From JACCZX01 sp963824935 (lineage in GTDB: Bacteria; Pseudomonadota; Gammaproteobacteria; Burkholderiales; Burkholderiaceae_F), in the NCBI GenBank assembly GCA_963824935.1, contig CAWGRF010000024.1, positions 248,001 to 312,000 of the forward strand: 64,000 nt of DNA. The letters are read 5' to 3'. Positions 17,148 through 28,859 of this stretch are shown one piece after another. The notes beneath the pieces were generated by a model, which saw only the letters and a list, made by a program, of their open reading frames with translations, was not told where the DNA came from and did not search any database. Made by a program: the position numbers and the translations under genes. Position 1 is the stretch's first letter; the number at the start of each line of letters is the position of its first letter.

Positions 17148-17364
17148 TTGCTGCCGCTCGACACCAAAGTCACCCTCCTTTTCTGTGAAGCGTCTCCATA
17201 GTGCGCGTGCACGCACGCACTCGTCCCTGTCGTTATCGGATGCAGACGCTTAGATTCCGAGCGCCGATCTAGCCGAGTGCTATCGGGACGCGGTTCAGTA
17301 GACTGGAAAAGTCGTACCTGACTTTACAGTTGGACCAGGCAGGGCCGTTTAGGACGCGACGCTC

Positions 17365-18142
17365 ATGAAGATCGCCACATTCAACGTCAACGGCATCACC
17401 AGCCGCCTCCCCCGACTCCTCGAATGGCTCGAAGAGTCCAGTCCGGATATTGCGTGCTTGCAGGAGCTCAAGACATCCGACGCGACGTTTCCGGAACTTG
17501 CGATTAAGGGAGCAGGCTACGGCGCGATTTGGCACGGCCAAAAGGGATTCAACGGCGTGGCGATCTTGGCGAAGGGTGCCGATCCGAAGGAGAGACGGCG
17601 TGGGTTGCCGAACGATCCTGACGACACTCACAGTCGGTATCTGGAGGCATCAGTCAACGGCATCATTGTCGGGTCGATCTATCTGCCGAACGGCAACCCG
17701 CAGCCGGGGCCAAAGTTCGACTACAAGCTGGCCTGGTTCCAGCGGCTGATCGACCACGCGGCTCAGTTGTGGGATTGCGGCGAGCAGGTCGTGCTGGCGG
17801 GCGACTACAACGTGGTGCCAACCGACAACGTGCATGACATCTATTCGCCGCGGTCGTATCTGGACGACGCGTTGCTGCAACCGGAAACCCGGGCGGCGTG
17901 GCGGCGGCTGCTTGACGCAGGGCTGGACCGATGCGATTCACACGCTGCATCCGGACGCGGCGATGTACACGTACTGGGACTACTTCAGAAACCGGTGGCC
18001 CCGCGACGCGGGACTACGGATCGATCACTTGTTGCTGAACGCGAAGGTTGCGTCGCGACTCAAAGAGGCGGGCGTGGACAAGGCGATGCGCGGTCGTGAG
18101 AAGCCGAGCGATCACGCACCCGCGTGGGTGGTGTTGGGATAG
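17365..18142 (+). CDS. xthA: Exodeoxyribonuclease III (one frame break)
   Basis: This is an AP endonuclease/exonuclease III of about 258 residues, which acts in base-excision repair. It starts MKIATFNVNGITSRLPRLLE, with the metal-binding Glu in CLQELKTSD and the active-site loop VVLAGDYNVVPTDNVHD. The second half holds AAMYTYWDYFRNRWPRDAGL and RIDHLL, then KPSDHAPAWVVL with the catalytic His. The frame breaks near 17925. One extra G in GGGCTGG is enough, giving LLDAGWTDAIHTLHPDAA. The upstream 217 bases show nothing I can assign. Confidence 0.93.
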
Positions 18143-18685
18143 GTGAAAGATTCGGTGCTCCTGTGCGACGAATGATCGGGCAGTTGCCGCGACCGCACTA
18201 AGGAGTAGAAATGGCTATCAAAGTGAAGTCTGTTATCGCTGGAATCGCATTGAGCGTGGTGGCGCTCGCGACGACCGCAGGCGAGTTCAATGAAAGCAAC
18301 GGTGTCGCCATCAAAGGTCATGATCCCGTGGCGTTCTTCAAGGACAGCAAGCCGGTCCGTGGCAAGGACGACTTGCGGTTCGAATACAAAGGTTCGACGT
18401 TCGTCTTCGCCAACGCCGACAATCGTGCGGCCTTTGCTGCCGATCCCGAGAAGTACGCCCCGCAGTACGGCGGCTACTGCGCGTTCGGTACCGCGCGCGG
18501 CTACAAAGCCGACATCGATCCTGCGGCGTTTACCGTCGTCGACGGCCGGCTCTATCTGAACTACAACACGCAGGTTCAGCGCGAATGGGCGGCAGACACC
18601 GGGCGCTTTATCCGTCAGGCCGATGAGCGTTGGCCGGCGGTGGCCAAGACGGAGCAAAGTTTTCCGATAGTGGCGCTGCCGCGGG

Positions 18686-20773
<2,088 letters not shown>

Positions 20774-20871
20774 GTGAGTCACAGATTGTAGCGACGCGTG
20801 CTGCAATGCCGCGTAGACTCTTTAGCAGAGCGAGATCGCTCAAGCGCCGCGACTTAGGCGCCACATATGGC

Positions 20872-20901
20872 TTGACAAGCGACCGATCGGTCGCTTATAG
20901 T
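20872..20901 (+). promoter_or_regulatory. Sigma-70 promoter whose spacer is a perfect 18-bp palindrome (TetR operator)
   Basis: TTGACA (20872-20877) and TATAGT (20896-20901) are separated by exactly 18 bases, AGCGACCGATCGGTCGCT, which is a perfect inverted repeat. A TetR dimer bound here would block RNA polymerase. The promoter lies just upstream of the tetR ATG at 20909, so autorepression is expected. Confidence 0.88.
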
Positions 20902-20908
20902 CGAAAGC

Positions 20909-21502
20909 ATGCAAAGAGGTGAAGAAGCCAGACTTGCGCTAATCGACGCGGCCATGCAGGAAGCCAGCCGGATCGGCCTGGCCTCAGTCACGCTCGCGCC
21001 CGTCGCGAAGCGTGCGGGCTGGTCCAAGGGCGGCTTGCTGCGGCACTTTCCCACCAAGGAATCGTTGCAGCTGGCGGTGGTGCACCGTACATCCGACCGC
21101 TTTCGGGAACGTGTGTTGTTGCCCGCGTTGTCATCGCCATCAGGCGGTCCGCGGTTGCGGGCGATCTTTCGCAATTGGCTGCAGTGGGCCGTACGATCCG
21201 ACCTTGAGGGCGGATGTCCACTCAATTCCGCCCGGCTCGAATTCGACGATCAGCCGGGTGAGGTGCGTGATGCAGTCGCCGCCGCCTGGCAGGAGTGGCT
21301 GACCTATCTTGAGAAGCAGTCAGCCAAAGCGATCGAGCAGCGTGAGATTAAGACCGAACTGTCACCCAAGCAGGTCGTGATGTTGATCACCGGACTGATC
21401 AGTGCATGCGACAACTCAAGCCGCTTGCTCGGTGATCGACACGCAGCACGCGAGGCCGAACGTACGTTCGAGCTTCTGTTTCCCGCAAGTTCTTCCCGTT
21501 GA
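20909..21502 (+). CDS. TetR-family transcriptional repressor
   Basis: This 197-residue regulator has an N-terminal TetR helix-turn-helix (ALIDAAMQEASRIGLASVTL, APVAKRAGWSKGGLLRHFPT, then KESLQLAVV). The ligand-binding domain contains LEGGCPLNSARLEFDDQPGE and a tail similar to the TetR_C YjdC/AcrR-like groups. AAAGAGGTG and the short leader place it directly under the palindromic promoter at 20872. The hydrolase gene follows after 19 bases in the same direction and carries a near-identical palindrome. The two are probably co-transcribed, with the repressor controlling both. Confidence 0.92.
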   Translation: MQRGEEARLALIDAAMQEASRIGLASVTLAPVAKRAGWSKGGLLRHFPTKESLQLAVVHRTSDRFRERVLLPALSSPSGGPRLRAIFRNWLQWAVRSDLEGGCPLNSARLEFDDQPGEVRDAVAAAWQEWLTYLEKQSAKAIEQREIKTELSPKQVVMLITGLISACDNSSRLLGDRHAAREAERTFELLFPASSSR

Positions 21503-21521
21503 TACCGTCGAAGGAATGGCC

Positions 21522-22421
21522 ATGACACTTTCTGACGCACTGAAAGCGACCGTTCGGTCGCTTCAACTCATAGCGATCCGCGCCGGAGTGCGCGTCGGCG
21601 CTCTGGTCACGCCGGTACGCACCGCAGAAATCATCGCGCACCGTTTTTTTATCACCCAGAAACCGGCGCGTGAACGCACCGTTTTCAACGTGATCCGGCC
21701 GACGTGCGATGCAGTCCATACGCCCGACGGCGAAGTCGCGACTTATCGCTGGGGCGATGTAGGCAAGCAACCGACGGTTGTATTGGTGCACGGATGGAAC
21801 GGCTGGGCGCGGCAGCTGGAGCCGTTCGTCGAGCGACTGCAACAGCGCGGTTACGCGGTGCTTGCGTTCGACCATGTCGCGCACGGTGCAAGTCCCGGCA
21901 ATCGTTCGTCAATGCCTGTAATGATTCGCACCGTCGAGCACGTGCTGAACACAGTGCCAAATGTCGCCGGCGTGATCGCGCATTCGCTCGGCGCGGCCGC
22001 TGTAGCTTCGGTGCTGGCATCGAGTCGACGCGAATTGCACGGCGCGGTGCTGATTGCGCCGCCGAGTGATCCGCGCCCGTACTTGTCGATGCTCGCGCGC
22101 ATGCTAGGCGCGCCGCGGAAACTGCAATCGCTGATTCAGCAAGCGGCTGAACGTATCGCCGGCATAGAGTTCAAGCGGCTGGTAGCGGAACCGTGGCTGG
22201 TGCGCCGCATCCGCACCCCACTGATGGTCGTGCACGATGTCGGCGATGAGGAAGTGCCGATTTCGAACGGCTACGCCTATACAACGGGTTCACAGGTGCG
22301 CGTGCTGGCGACCGACGGCCTTGGACACCGGCGCATCCTGCGCGACTTGCATGTCGTCGAGACGGCGACTGAGTTCGTTGCGCCTGGTCAACCGGCGTCG
22401 AGCGAACGCCTCGCCGCGTGA
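21522..22421 (+). CDS. Alpha/beta hydrolase
   Basis: This is a 299-residue alpha/beta-hydrolase-fold protein. The oxyanion region is TVVLVHGWNGWARQLEPFVE, the nucleophile elbow is GVIAHSLGAAAV (Ser in HSLG), a likely acid is in MVVHDVGDEEVPI, and the catalytic His is probably in DGLGHRRIL. The substrate is unknown. Thioesterase or lipid-ester hydrolysis would be typical for a TetR-linked gene. I choose the second of two ATGs (AAGGA at 6-nt spacing). Codons 9-14 (ATVRSL) are encoded by an operator-like palindrome at 21545. Confidence 0.85.
   Translation: MTLSDALKATVRSLQLIAIRAGVRVGALVTPVRTAEIIAHRFFITQKPARERTVFNVIRPTCDAVHTPDGEVATYRWGDVGKQPTVVLVHGWNGWARQLEPFVERLQQRGYAVLAFDHVAHGASPGNRSSMPVMIRTVEHVLNTVPNVAGVIAHSLGAAAVASVLASSRRELHGAVLIAPPSDPRPYLSMLARMLGAPRKLQSLIQQAAERIAGIEFKRLVAEPWLVRRIRTPLMVVHDVGDEEVPISNGYAYTTGSQVRVLATDGLGHRRILRDLHVVETATEFVAPGQPASSERLAA
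21545..21562 (+). promoter_or_regulatory. Second TetR-operator-like palindrome, inside the hydrolase gene
   Basis: AGCGACCGTTCGGTCGCT matches the promoter palindrome at 20878 at 17 of 18 positions; only one centre base differs. It begins 23 bases after the hydrolase ATG, so repressor bound here could act as a roadblock or mark an internal promoter. Confidence 0.65.
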
Positions 22422-22437
22422 TACAAGCCTCAAAACG

Positions 22438-24274
22438 CTAGATCGCAGCAGTGCGCAGTTGCAGCCACGCTGCAGCCGCGCCGCTGACGTGCGGACCGAC
22501 TCTGCGCCGCACTTCGGCGTGATAGGCATTGAGCCAGGCGATTTCGTCGTTGCGCAACAGCGACCGCTCGATCGCGCGCGTGTCGATCGGTGACAAGGTC
22601 AACGTCTCGAACTGCAGAAATTCGCCGAACTCGCTGGGCTCATCGAGTGTGGCAGGCACATTGAGCACAAGGTTTTCGATCCGAACGCCCCAACGACCAG
22701 GACGATAAATACCCGGCTCGTTCGACGTGATCATGCCGGGCTCCATCGCGGTGGCCGGCTCGGGTGGCAGATGCGGCGTGATGCCATGCGGGCCCTCGTG
22801 CACATTCAGGAAATAGCCAACGCCATGGCCCGTGCCATGACCGAAGTCAACACCGGCGGCCCAGATCGGCGCGCGCGCGATCGTGTCGAGCATCGGACTC
22901 CGCGTGCCGCGCGGAAACTTGGCCATCGACAACGCGATCATTCCCTTCAGCACCAGCGTGTAATCGCGCCGTTGCTCTGCGGTCGTCTCACCGACCGGTA
23001 CCACACGCGTGATATCGGTCGTGCCGTATTCGTATTGACCGCCGGAATCGATCAGCAGCAGGCCGCTGCCGACTGTGCCGCGCATGCAAATCGTGGCGTG
23101 CGATTCCTCCGTTGCACGATAGTGCGGAAGCGCTCCGTTGGCGTTAAAGCCGGCAATCGGATGAAAGCTCGGGCACACGTAACCAGGCCGGCGCTCGCGC
23201 GCCTCGACGACTTTATGGCCCACCGTCATTTCGGTAATCGTTTCGTGCCCGAGCGCAGCTTCGAACCACGCGAAAAACTCGGCCAGTGCGGCGCCATCCT
23301 GTTCCATCGCGTGCCGAATGTGATGCACGTCGGCGTCGGTCTTGCGGCTCTTGGCGAGCGTCGACGGATTGATCGCTTCGATGATCGAAACATGCTCGGG
23401 CACCGACTGGCGCAAGCCAAGGGTGATGCGGCGAGGATCGACCAGCAGCTTCGCGCGCGCCGGCAGCGCTTGCAGCGTTGCGGCCGCTTTGGCATACGGC
23501 GCGAGCGCGATGCCGTCGGCTGCCAGACGGGTTTTTAAGGCGGGGCTGATCTTGCCATCCGCTACAAACAATGTGGCTCTATCCGCATCGAGCAGCAGAT
23601 GCGCAATGAACACCGGGTTGTAGCTGACATCGGCGCCGCGCAGGTTGGTCAGCCAGGCAATATCGTCCAAGGTTGATATCCAGTGGTGCGTTGCACCCGC
23701 GCTGCTCATTTGAGCACGAACCAGCGCCAGTTTTTCGCGCCGCGTCGTAGACGCATACGGTGCGACGTGCTCGTAAACGGGCTGAGCCGGCAACGCCGCG
23801 CGGCCATCCCACACATCGTTGAGCAGATCGAGATCGGTGCGTAACTTGATGCCGCGTTCACTCAAAGCCGACTGCAGGGCGCGCGCGGCGGCCAGGCCAA
23901 GTACTGCGCCATCGACCGCCACCGTGGCACCCTGCTTCACGTGCTCAGCCAGCCAATCGACGTGCGCTGAGCTGCCGGCGCCGCTGATTTTCATCAATTC
24001 AATGCCGGTGCCGGCAAGCTGACCCTCGGCTTGTGTCCAGTAGCGGCTATCAGCCCACAGGCCCGCAAACTTCGCCGGTGACCACCAAGGTGCCGACCGA
24101 ACCGGTAAAGCCCGACAACCACTCCCGGCCCTGCCACCGCTCCGGCAGATACTCGGATAAGTGCGGATCGCTCGACGGCACGATCACGGCGGCGACGCCT
24201 TTGAGCCGCATCGCGCGGCGCAGATTTTCAATGCGGGAACGAACCATCCCGCGGCGAGTGTCAAGCGTATCCAT
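22438..24274 (-). CDS. Xaa-Pro aminopeptidase, M24 family (one frame break)
   Basis: This M24B metallopeptidase of about 611 residues has the long three-domain form of eukaryotic-type aminopeptidase P. Two creatinase-like N-terminal domains (MDTLDTRRGMVRSRIENLRR start; THHWISTLDDIAWLTNLRG) precede the pita-bread domain. Metal ligands are visible: LLLIDSGGQYEYGTTDITR (two Asp), DFGHGTGHGVGYFLNVHEG (His), MITSNEPGIYRPG (Glu) and GVRIENL (Glu). It removes N-terminal residues before proline. The frame breaks near 24070; dropping one G gives TGEFAGLWADSRYW. It lies 57 bases downstream of the sialidase-like gene and may share its transcript. Confidence 0.9.
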
Positions 24275-24331
24275 GCGATGTGGGCGCGAGCAAAACTGGA
24301 GTGTAAAGCGACCCGTTTCAGCGCGCGGCGC

Positions 24332-25997
24332 CTATGGCATCGAGCGCGGGCGCTGCGACCAACCCGGAACACGGCGCTCCATCGTGCGCACGATGTGTTC
24401 ATGCACGCGTTGCCTGAAATCGGCATCGGGTTGCACTGCCGCACTAGGCGCTGCGTGAAAAGCTCGAGCCGTGTCGCCCGTCACACTGACGGCAAGTGGG
24501 AGCGACCGCGTTGCCACCGCGAACACATCGGTTCGATTCATCGTGTCACCGCTGTTGGTGCGCACATAAACTGGGATGAAAACGTTGTTGGCACTTATCA
24601 GCGCGTGGTAGTCGCCGATGAACAACCCGCGTGCGAATGGCGCGGTCGCCATGTCGAACGCGGGCGTTAGACGATTTTCCTGCCACGTTGTGCCATCTGC
24701 AGAGCGCGTAAAAATGAGTTCGGTCGGCAGTGTTGCGGGATCCGAGCTGTTCGAACGGAAGTCAAAGTAGGTGACGCCGATCGTCCCGTTGGCTCGCACA
24801 TGGACGCTTGGGGTGAACGCCTGTGTGCTAGGTGACGAATTGATCTGCAACGGTGCGCTCCAAGTCAAACCGCCGTCGATCGACCGTGAGAGTGCGATGC
24901 CGTCGCGCACACCACCCGAGAAGCGCGCGTCCTGCCACACGACGAACAGATGGCCATTGGGCGCGACCGCAATCTGTGGCAAGGTCGTGCCGTCGCGGAT
25001 CGCCGTTCCCGTTTCAGGATCGCGTGCGCCGATCGCAAGCAGATCGGAAGTGCGTATCGGGCCACTCCAACTTCCGCCCTTGTCACTCGAGCGGAGCACG
25101 TTCAGGGTAGCGGTGATCTGACCACCGGCACCCTCGTCGAGCTGAGTGAATAAGTTGATCAGCGTTCCATTCGGCAACACGGCGATCACGTTGCCGATGG
25201 TTTGGCTGCGCGGTCCCGGGTCGAAGATCGAGCGGGCCGCCTCCCATGTATTACCACCGTCGGTCGTGCGCGCGAACACTGCAGGGCCGCCGCCGCTCGC
25301 GGCGAGGCGATCCCACACCGCGTACACATGAGTTCGCATCGGTGGGGTCGGCGGTAATCGTGTTCTTATCGTTAAAGAAGAGCGATCCGTCGCTGATCAA
25401 CGTGAATGGGTTGCTCCAGGTCCGTCCGGAGTCGGTGGAGCGGCTGACCAGCATGGCGCTGATTGAACCCGGTGCCAGCGAAGCCCCTTCGGCTGCAAGC
25501 ACCATTTGAAAAGCGTTGCCATTGGGTGCAAACGTAACCCATGGGTCGGTCGCGCGCTCGTAATTTCCGCCATTTGCGGCATTGCCTCCGGCACAGCGCG
25601 TAAACGGCGCCATCGTGCGCGTCCAAGTCGCTCCGCCGTCGAGCGTTGTTGCGGCCACCACACCGTTTGCTAGTCCGGTCGACCAGCGATCTTGTTGCCA
25701 CACAGCAACGATGTTGGCGGCATTGAGCGGGTTGACTGCCGCATGTGGCTCGACTTCGGCGTTGCGATACTCGGTGCCGCCAAGTGCCCCGCCGGTGCAA
25801 TTGGGGGCAAAGGGCGTATCACTCGAGACCCGAACCGGCGTGTCCCCAATCAACGGCGGCAGCATGACGGTGGGCGGCGGCGGAGGTGGAGGCGGGGCCG
25901 GCGGGGGCGATGGTGCAGCGCCATCGGAACCGCCCCCGCAACCGATCAGTGCGACGGCAACCAGTGCACTTGAAAACAGCCAGCGACCCGCTGTCAT
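24332..25997 (-). CDS. Sialidase/BNR-repeat lipoprotein (one frame break)
   Basis: This exported beta-propeller protein has about 555 residues. The signal ends in a lipobox (ALVAVALIGC, then GGGSDG), followed by a Pro-rich linker with a run of about ten prolines. Six Asp-box (BNR) repeats are visible: TLDGGATWTR, STDSGRTWSN, TTDGGNTWEA, SSDKGGSWSG, SIDGGLTWSA and SADGTTWQE. A sialidase-type six-bladed propeller is likely, but I cannot confirm the arginine triad, so activity is unproven. The frame breaks near 25335; removing one T gives PTDANHVYAVWDRLA. Translation from the ATG at 26003 is also possible. Confidence 0.78.
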
Positions 25998-26230
25998 CGA
26001 CATCTCCCACAACCTCGTTTAACAGGGGTGCATTCTGCATTCTGACTGATCGGCATTCAGCGGCAGCGCATGGCCTAGACTGTCCACGCGATGCTTGCGC
26101 GCAAAAATTGAACCGGAAATTGGGCGAATTCGGTAGCGTGAGGGGTCGACCGGGGTCGTTCAGTTTGTCCTTGTCTGAGTTACGCTAAAGCCACTATAGA
26201 TGCGCATGGTGATTGCACTCGATTCTTGCG

Positions 26231-28777
26231 ATGGCATCTGATCTGATACGCAAAGCCAAGGTGCCTGCACTGGCCAGTGCAGACGCATCAGCCGGTGCCG
26301 CCCATGTCATTACCGCGTGCGACCAGTGCGGTGATTCGCTAGCAGGTCTGCGCGTAGTGCGCCGGCCGATCGGCGCCACGATGCGCGCGTTTTGCTGCGA
26401 TGGTTGCGCTTTCATCGCTGAGCAGCTATTTCTGGCGCAAGCCGGCACGCGCGATCGTGCGTCGCTGAACGCTTCAATCGCAGCGGAAGCCGAGGCGAGC
26501 CTATCGGCGATCGAAGCGGCTACGGCGGCTGGATCACATCTGCAGCTCTCGATTCGGGGCATGGTGTGCAGCGCGTGCGCATTGCTGATTGAACGCAGCG
26601 TGCGGGGTGTGCCGGGCGTCACGAAGGTAAGCGTCGACTTTGCAACGCGCACCGCTTACGTGGCGTTCGATCCCAAGTTCGTCACACGCGGCGAGTTGCA
26701 GCGGGCGATCGAGCGCGCTGGATACGACGCCGGCCGCGTTCCGCGCGACGACGCGCAGATTGACGCACGGGCACGGCGCATCGATCTGCTGCGTGTCGTG
26801 GTCGCGTGGCTCGCTGCCGCGCAGGTATTGATGCTTTCGCTGCCGCTTTATATCGCTGCGCCGGGCGCGATGTCGGCCGATGTCGAACGGCTGTTGCAGG
26901 GAGCCAGCTTCGTGTTGGCATTGCCGGCGTTGCTCTTTTCCGCGCAGCCGCTCTACCGCGCCGCGTGGAGCCAACTGCGGATGTGGCGTGCCGGTGCAGT
27001 CGGCCTCGAGTTGCCAGCCGTGATGGCAATCAGTGCAGCGATTGCTGCGAGCGCCTTCGGCGCCATCATGGCGCGCGGTTCGATTTACTTCGATGCTGTC
27101 ACGCTCGTGATCGCTCTCGCTGTCGGTGCGCGCTGGATGCTCGCAGGCGGCGAGCTTCGTTTTCGGGCGTATGTTGACGCCGCGCGGCGCCGGTCGACGC
27201 GTGCGCTACGTTTGGTGGCATTTCCCTCTTCGCTTGCGACTGAGTCGGTGACCGGCCAGCAGCTCAAGTCCGGTGCGCGCGTGCTGGTCCCGCCGGGCGA
27301 GGCAATCCCGGCCGATGGTGTCGTCGTACACGGCCGCTCGAGCTGCTCGCAATCGTCGCTAACGGGCGAATCGTTGCCGATCGAAAAATCGGCCGGCTCA
27401 CCCGTGCTCGCCGGCGCAATCAACCTGGATCAACCCTTGGTGATTGAAGTCGGCCGCAGCGGTACCGAATCGAGTTCAATTGCGTTGCAGCGCATGGCCG
27501 AAGAAGCCGGTCGTGACCGGCCGCGCACAGTTGAGCTCGCGACGCGTATCGCCGTGCCTTACTTGTGGCTAATGGCGGCGGCGACTATCGCCACGTTGCT
27601 CGGCTGGTTGCTGATCGATCCTGCGCGCGCTGCAACGAGCACCCTGGCGGTGATCATCGCCGCGTGCCCGTGCGCGCTGTTGCTGGCGACGCCTGCGGCG
27701 ATTGCCGTGGCGCAGTCGGTGTTTGAGCGGCGCGGTGTGCTGGTTGCGCGCAACTCCGCGATCGAGGCGTTGGCTGGTGTCGATTTACTGGCGTGCGACA
27801 AGACGGGCACGTTGACTACCGCCGAGCCACGGCTGACACGGCAGCTGCTGCTACGCACGGCGGATCCCGAATACACGCTTGCGATCGCGGCATCGATGCA
27901 GACGCTGTCAACGCATCCGTATGCGCGCGCCTTGATCAGTGCAGTGCAGTCACTCGGTAAATCGCTGCCGCCACTGTCCGACGGCAGGGTCGAAGCGTCG
28001 GCTGGAATCGAGGCAACCGTCGGCGGCCGGCGCTATCGCTTGGGCAAGGTCGAGTTTGCGTTGAACGACAAGCAAGCGTCGCAGCGCGCCGATGTTTCCG
28101 CAATTGCAGTGCGCGAAGGGCTGCACGCCGCAAGCACGATCGTGCTAGCCGACAACGATGGCGCGGTCGCACTGTTCGTATTCGGTGAACGCCTGCGCGA
28201 CGATGCAGCGACGCTGATCGATGCTGTCAACGAGCTCGGCATCGAACCAGTCGTGCTGTCCGGCGATCGCCGAGCGCCGGTGCACGGCGTGGCCGCGACG
28301 CTCGGCATCGAGCGCGCATTGACGCATCAAACGCCGCACAGCAAGTGCGAATGGGTGCTCGGTCAACAGCGCGCCGGGCATAAGGTGGCGATGCTTGGCG
28401 ATGGCATCAACGATGCACCGGCGATTGCGCGCGCCGATGTTTCGATCGCCCTGGCCGATGGAGCGTCGGCGGCACAGGCGCGCGCGGACTTCATCGTGCT
28501 GTCTTCGCGCCTCGCTGACGTCGAGTTCACATTTGCCGTCGCACGACGCGCGATGCGGCTGGCACGGCAAAATCTCGGCCTCGCACTGGGATGCAATGCG
28601 AGCTTCATTGCGCTGGCGGCCGTCGGCGTTACGTCGCCGGCAGTCGCGGCCGGTGGCACTGCGGCGAGCGCACTGCTCGTGCTCGGTAACGCCGCCAGGC
28701 TGCTTCGCGTCACCGGCCGTCAAGAGACGAAATCGAATCGCGCGATCGCAAGTTCCGCGCGGTCTACCTCTGGTTGA
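26231..28777 (+). CDS. Heavy-metal P1B-type ATPase, FixI/CcoI type
   Basis: This is a copper-exporting P-type ATPase of 848 residues. An N-terminal Cys module (CDQCGDSLAG, FCCDGCAFIAEQL) typical of FixI/CcoI is followed by an HMA domain with GMVCSACALLIE. The core has the CPC metal site (IIAACPCALLLATPAAIA), the phosphorylation site ACDKTGTLTTAEP, an HP motif (STHPYARAL), and the hinge MLGDGINDAPAIARADVSIA. FixI/CcoI supplies copper for cbb3 oxidase assembly. No ccoNOQP, ccoG, ccoH or ccoS is nearby, so the role may differ. TTG at 26213 is an alternative start. Confidence 0.92.
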   Translation: MASDLIRKAKVPALASADASAGAAHVITACDQCGDSLAGLRVVRRPIGATMRAFCCDGCAFIAEQLFLAQAGTRDRASLNASIAAEAEASLSAIEAATAAGSHLQLSIRGMVCSACALLIERSVRGVPGVTKVSVDFATRTAYVAFDPKFVTRGELQRAIERAGYDAGRVPRDDAQIDARARRIDLLRVVVAWLAAAQVLMLSLPLYIAAPGAMSADVERLLQGASFVLALPALLFSAQPLYRAAWSQLRMWRAGAVGLELPAVMAISAAIAASAFGAIMARGSIYFDAVTLVIALAVGARWMLAGGELRFRAYVDAARRRSTRALRLVAFPSSLATESVTGQQLKSGARVLVPPGEAIPADGVVVHGRSSCSQSSLTGESLPIEKSAGSPVLAGAINLDQPLVIEVGRSGTESSSIALQRMAEEAGRDRPRTVELATRIAVPYLWLMAAATIATLLGWLLIDPARAATSTLAVIIAACPCALLLATPAAIAVAQSVFERRGVLVARNSAIEALAGVDLLACDKTGTLTTAEPRLTRQLLLRTADPEYTLAIAASMQTLSTHPYARALISAVQSLGKSLPPLSDGRVEASAGIEATVGGRRYRLGKVEFALNDKQASQRADVSAIAVREGLHAASTIVLADNDGAVALFVFGERLRDDAATLIDAVNELGIEPVVLSGDRRAPVHGVAATLGIERALTHQTPHSKCEWVLGQQRAGHKVAMLGDGINDAPAIARADVSIALADGASAAQARADFIVLSSRLADVEFTFAVARRAMRLARQNLGLALGCNASFIALAAVGVTSPAVAAGGTAASALLVLGNAARLLRVTGRQETKSNRAIASSARSTSG

Positions 28778-28820
28778 GGCGATCCCCGCCGGTATCATCC
28801 GCAGTTAGTCACCTGTAGGG

Positions 28821-28844
28821 CGCGCTTGCAATTAGTAAAGCGCG
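28821..28844 (+). repeat. Inverted repeat in the alaS leader
   Basis: CGCGCTT and AAGCGCG are separated by 10 bases and end 15 bases before the alaS ATG. This could be an operator or an mRNA hairpin limiting translation initiation. AlaRS is known to repress its own gene in E. coli through a palindrome, but no specific match is claimed. Confidence 0.3.
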
Positions 28845-28859
28845 TGCCATCTGCTGATC

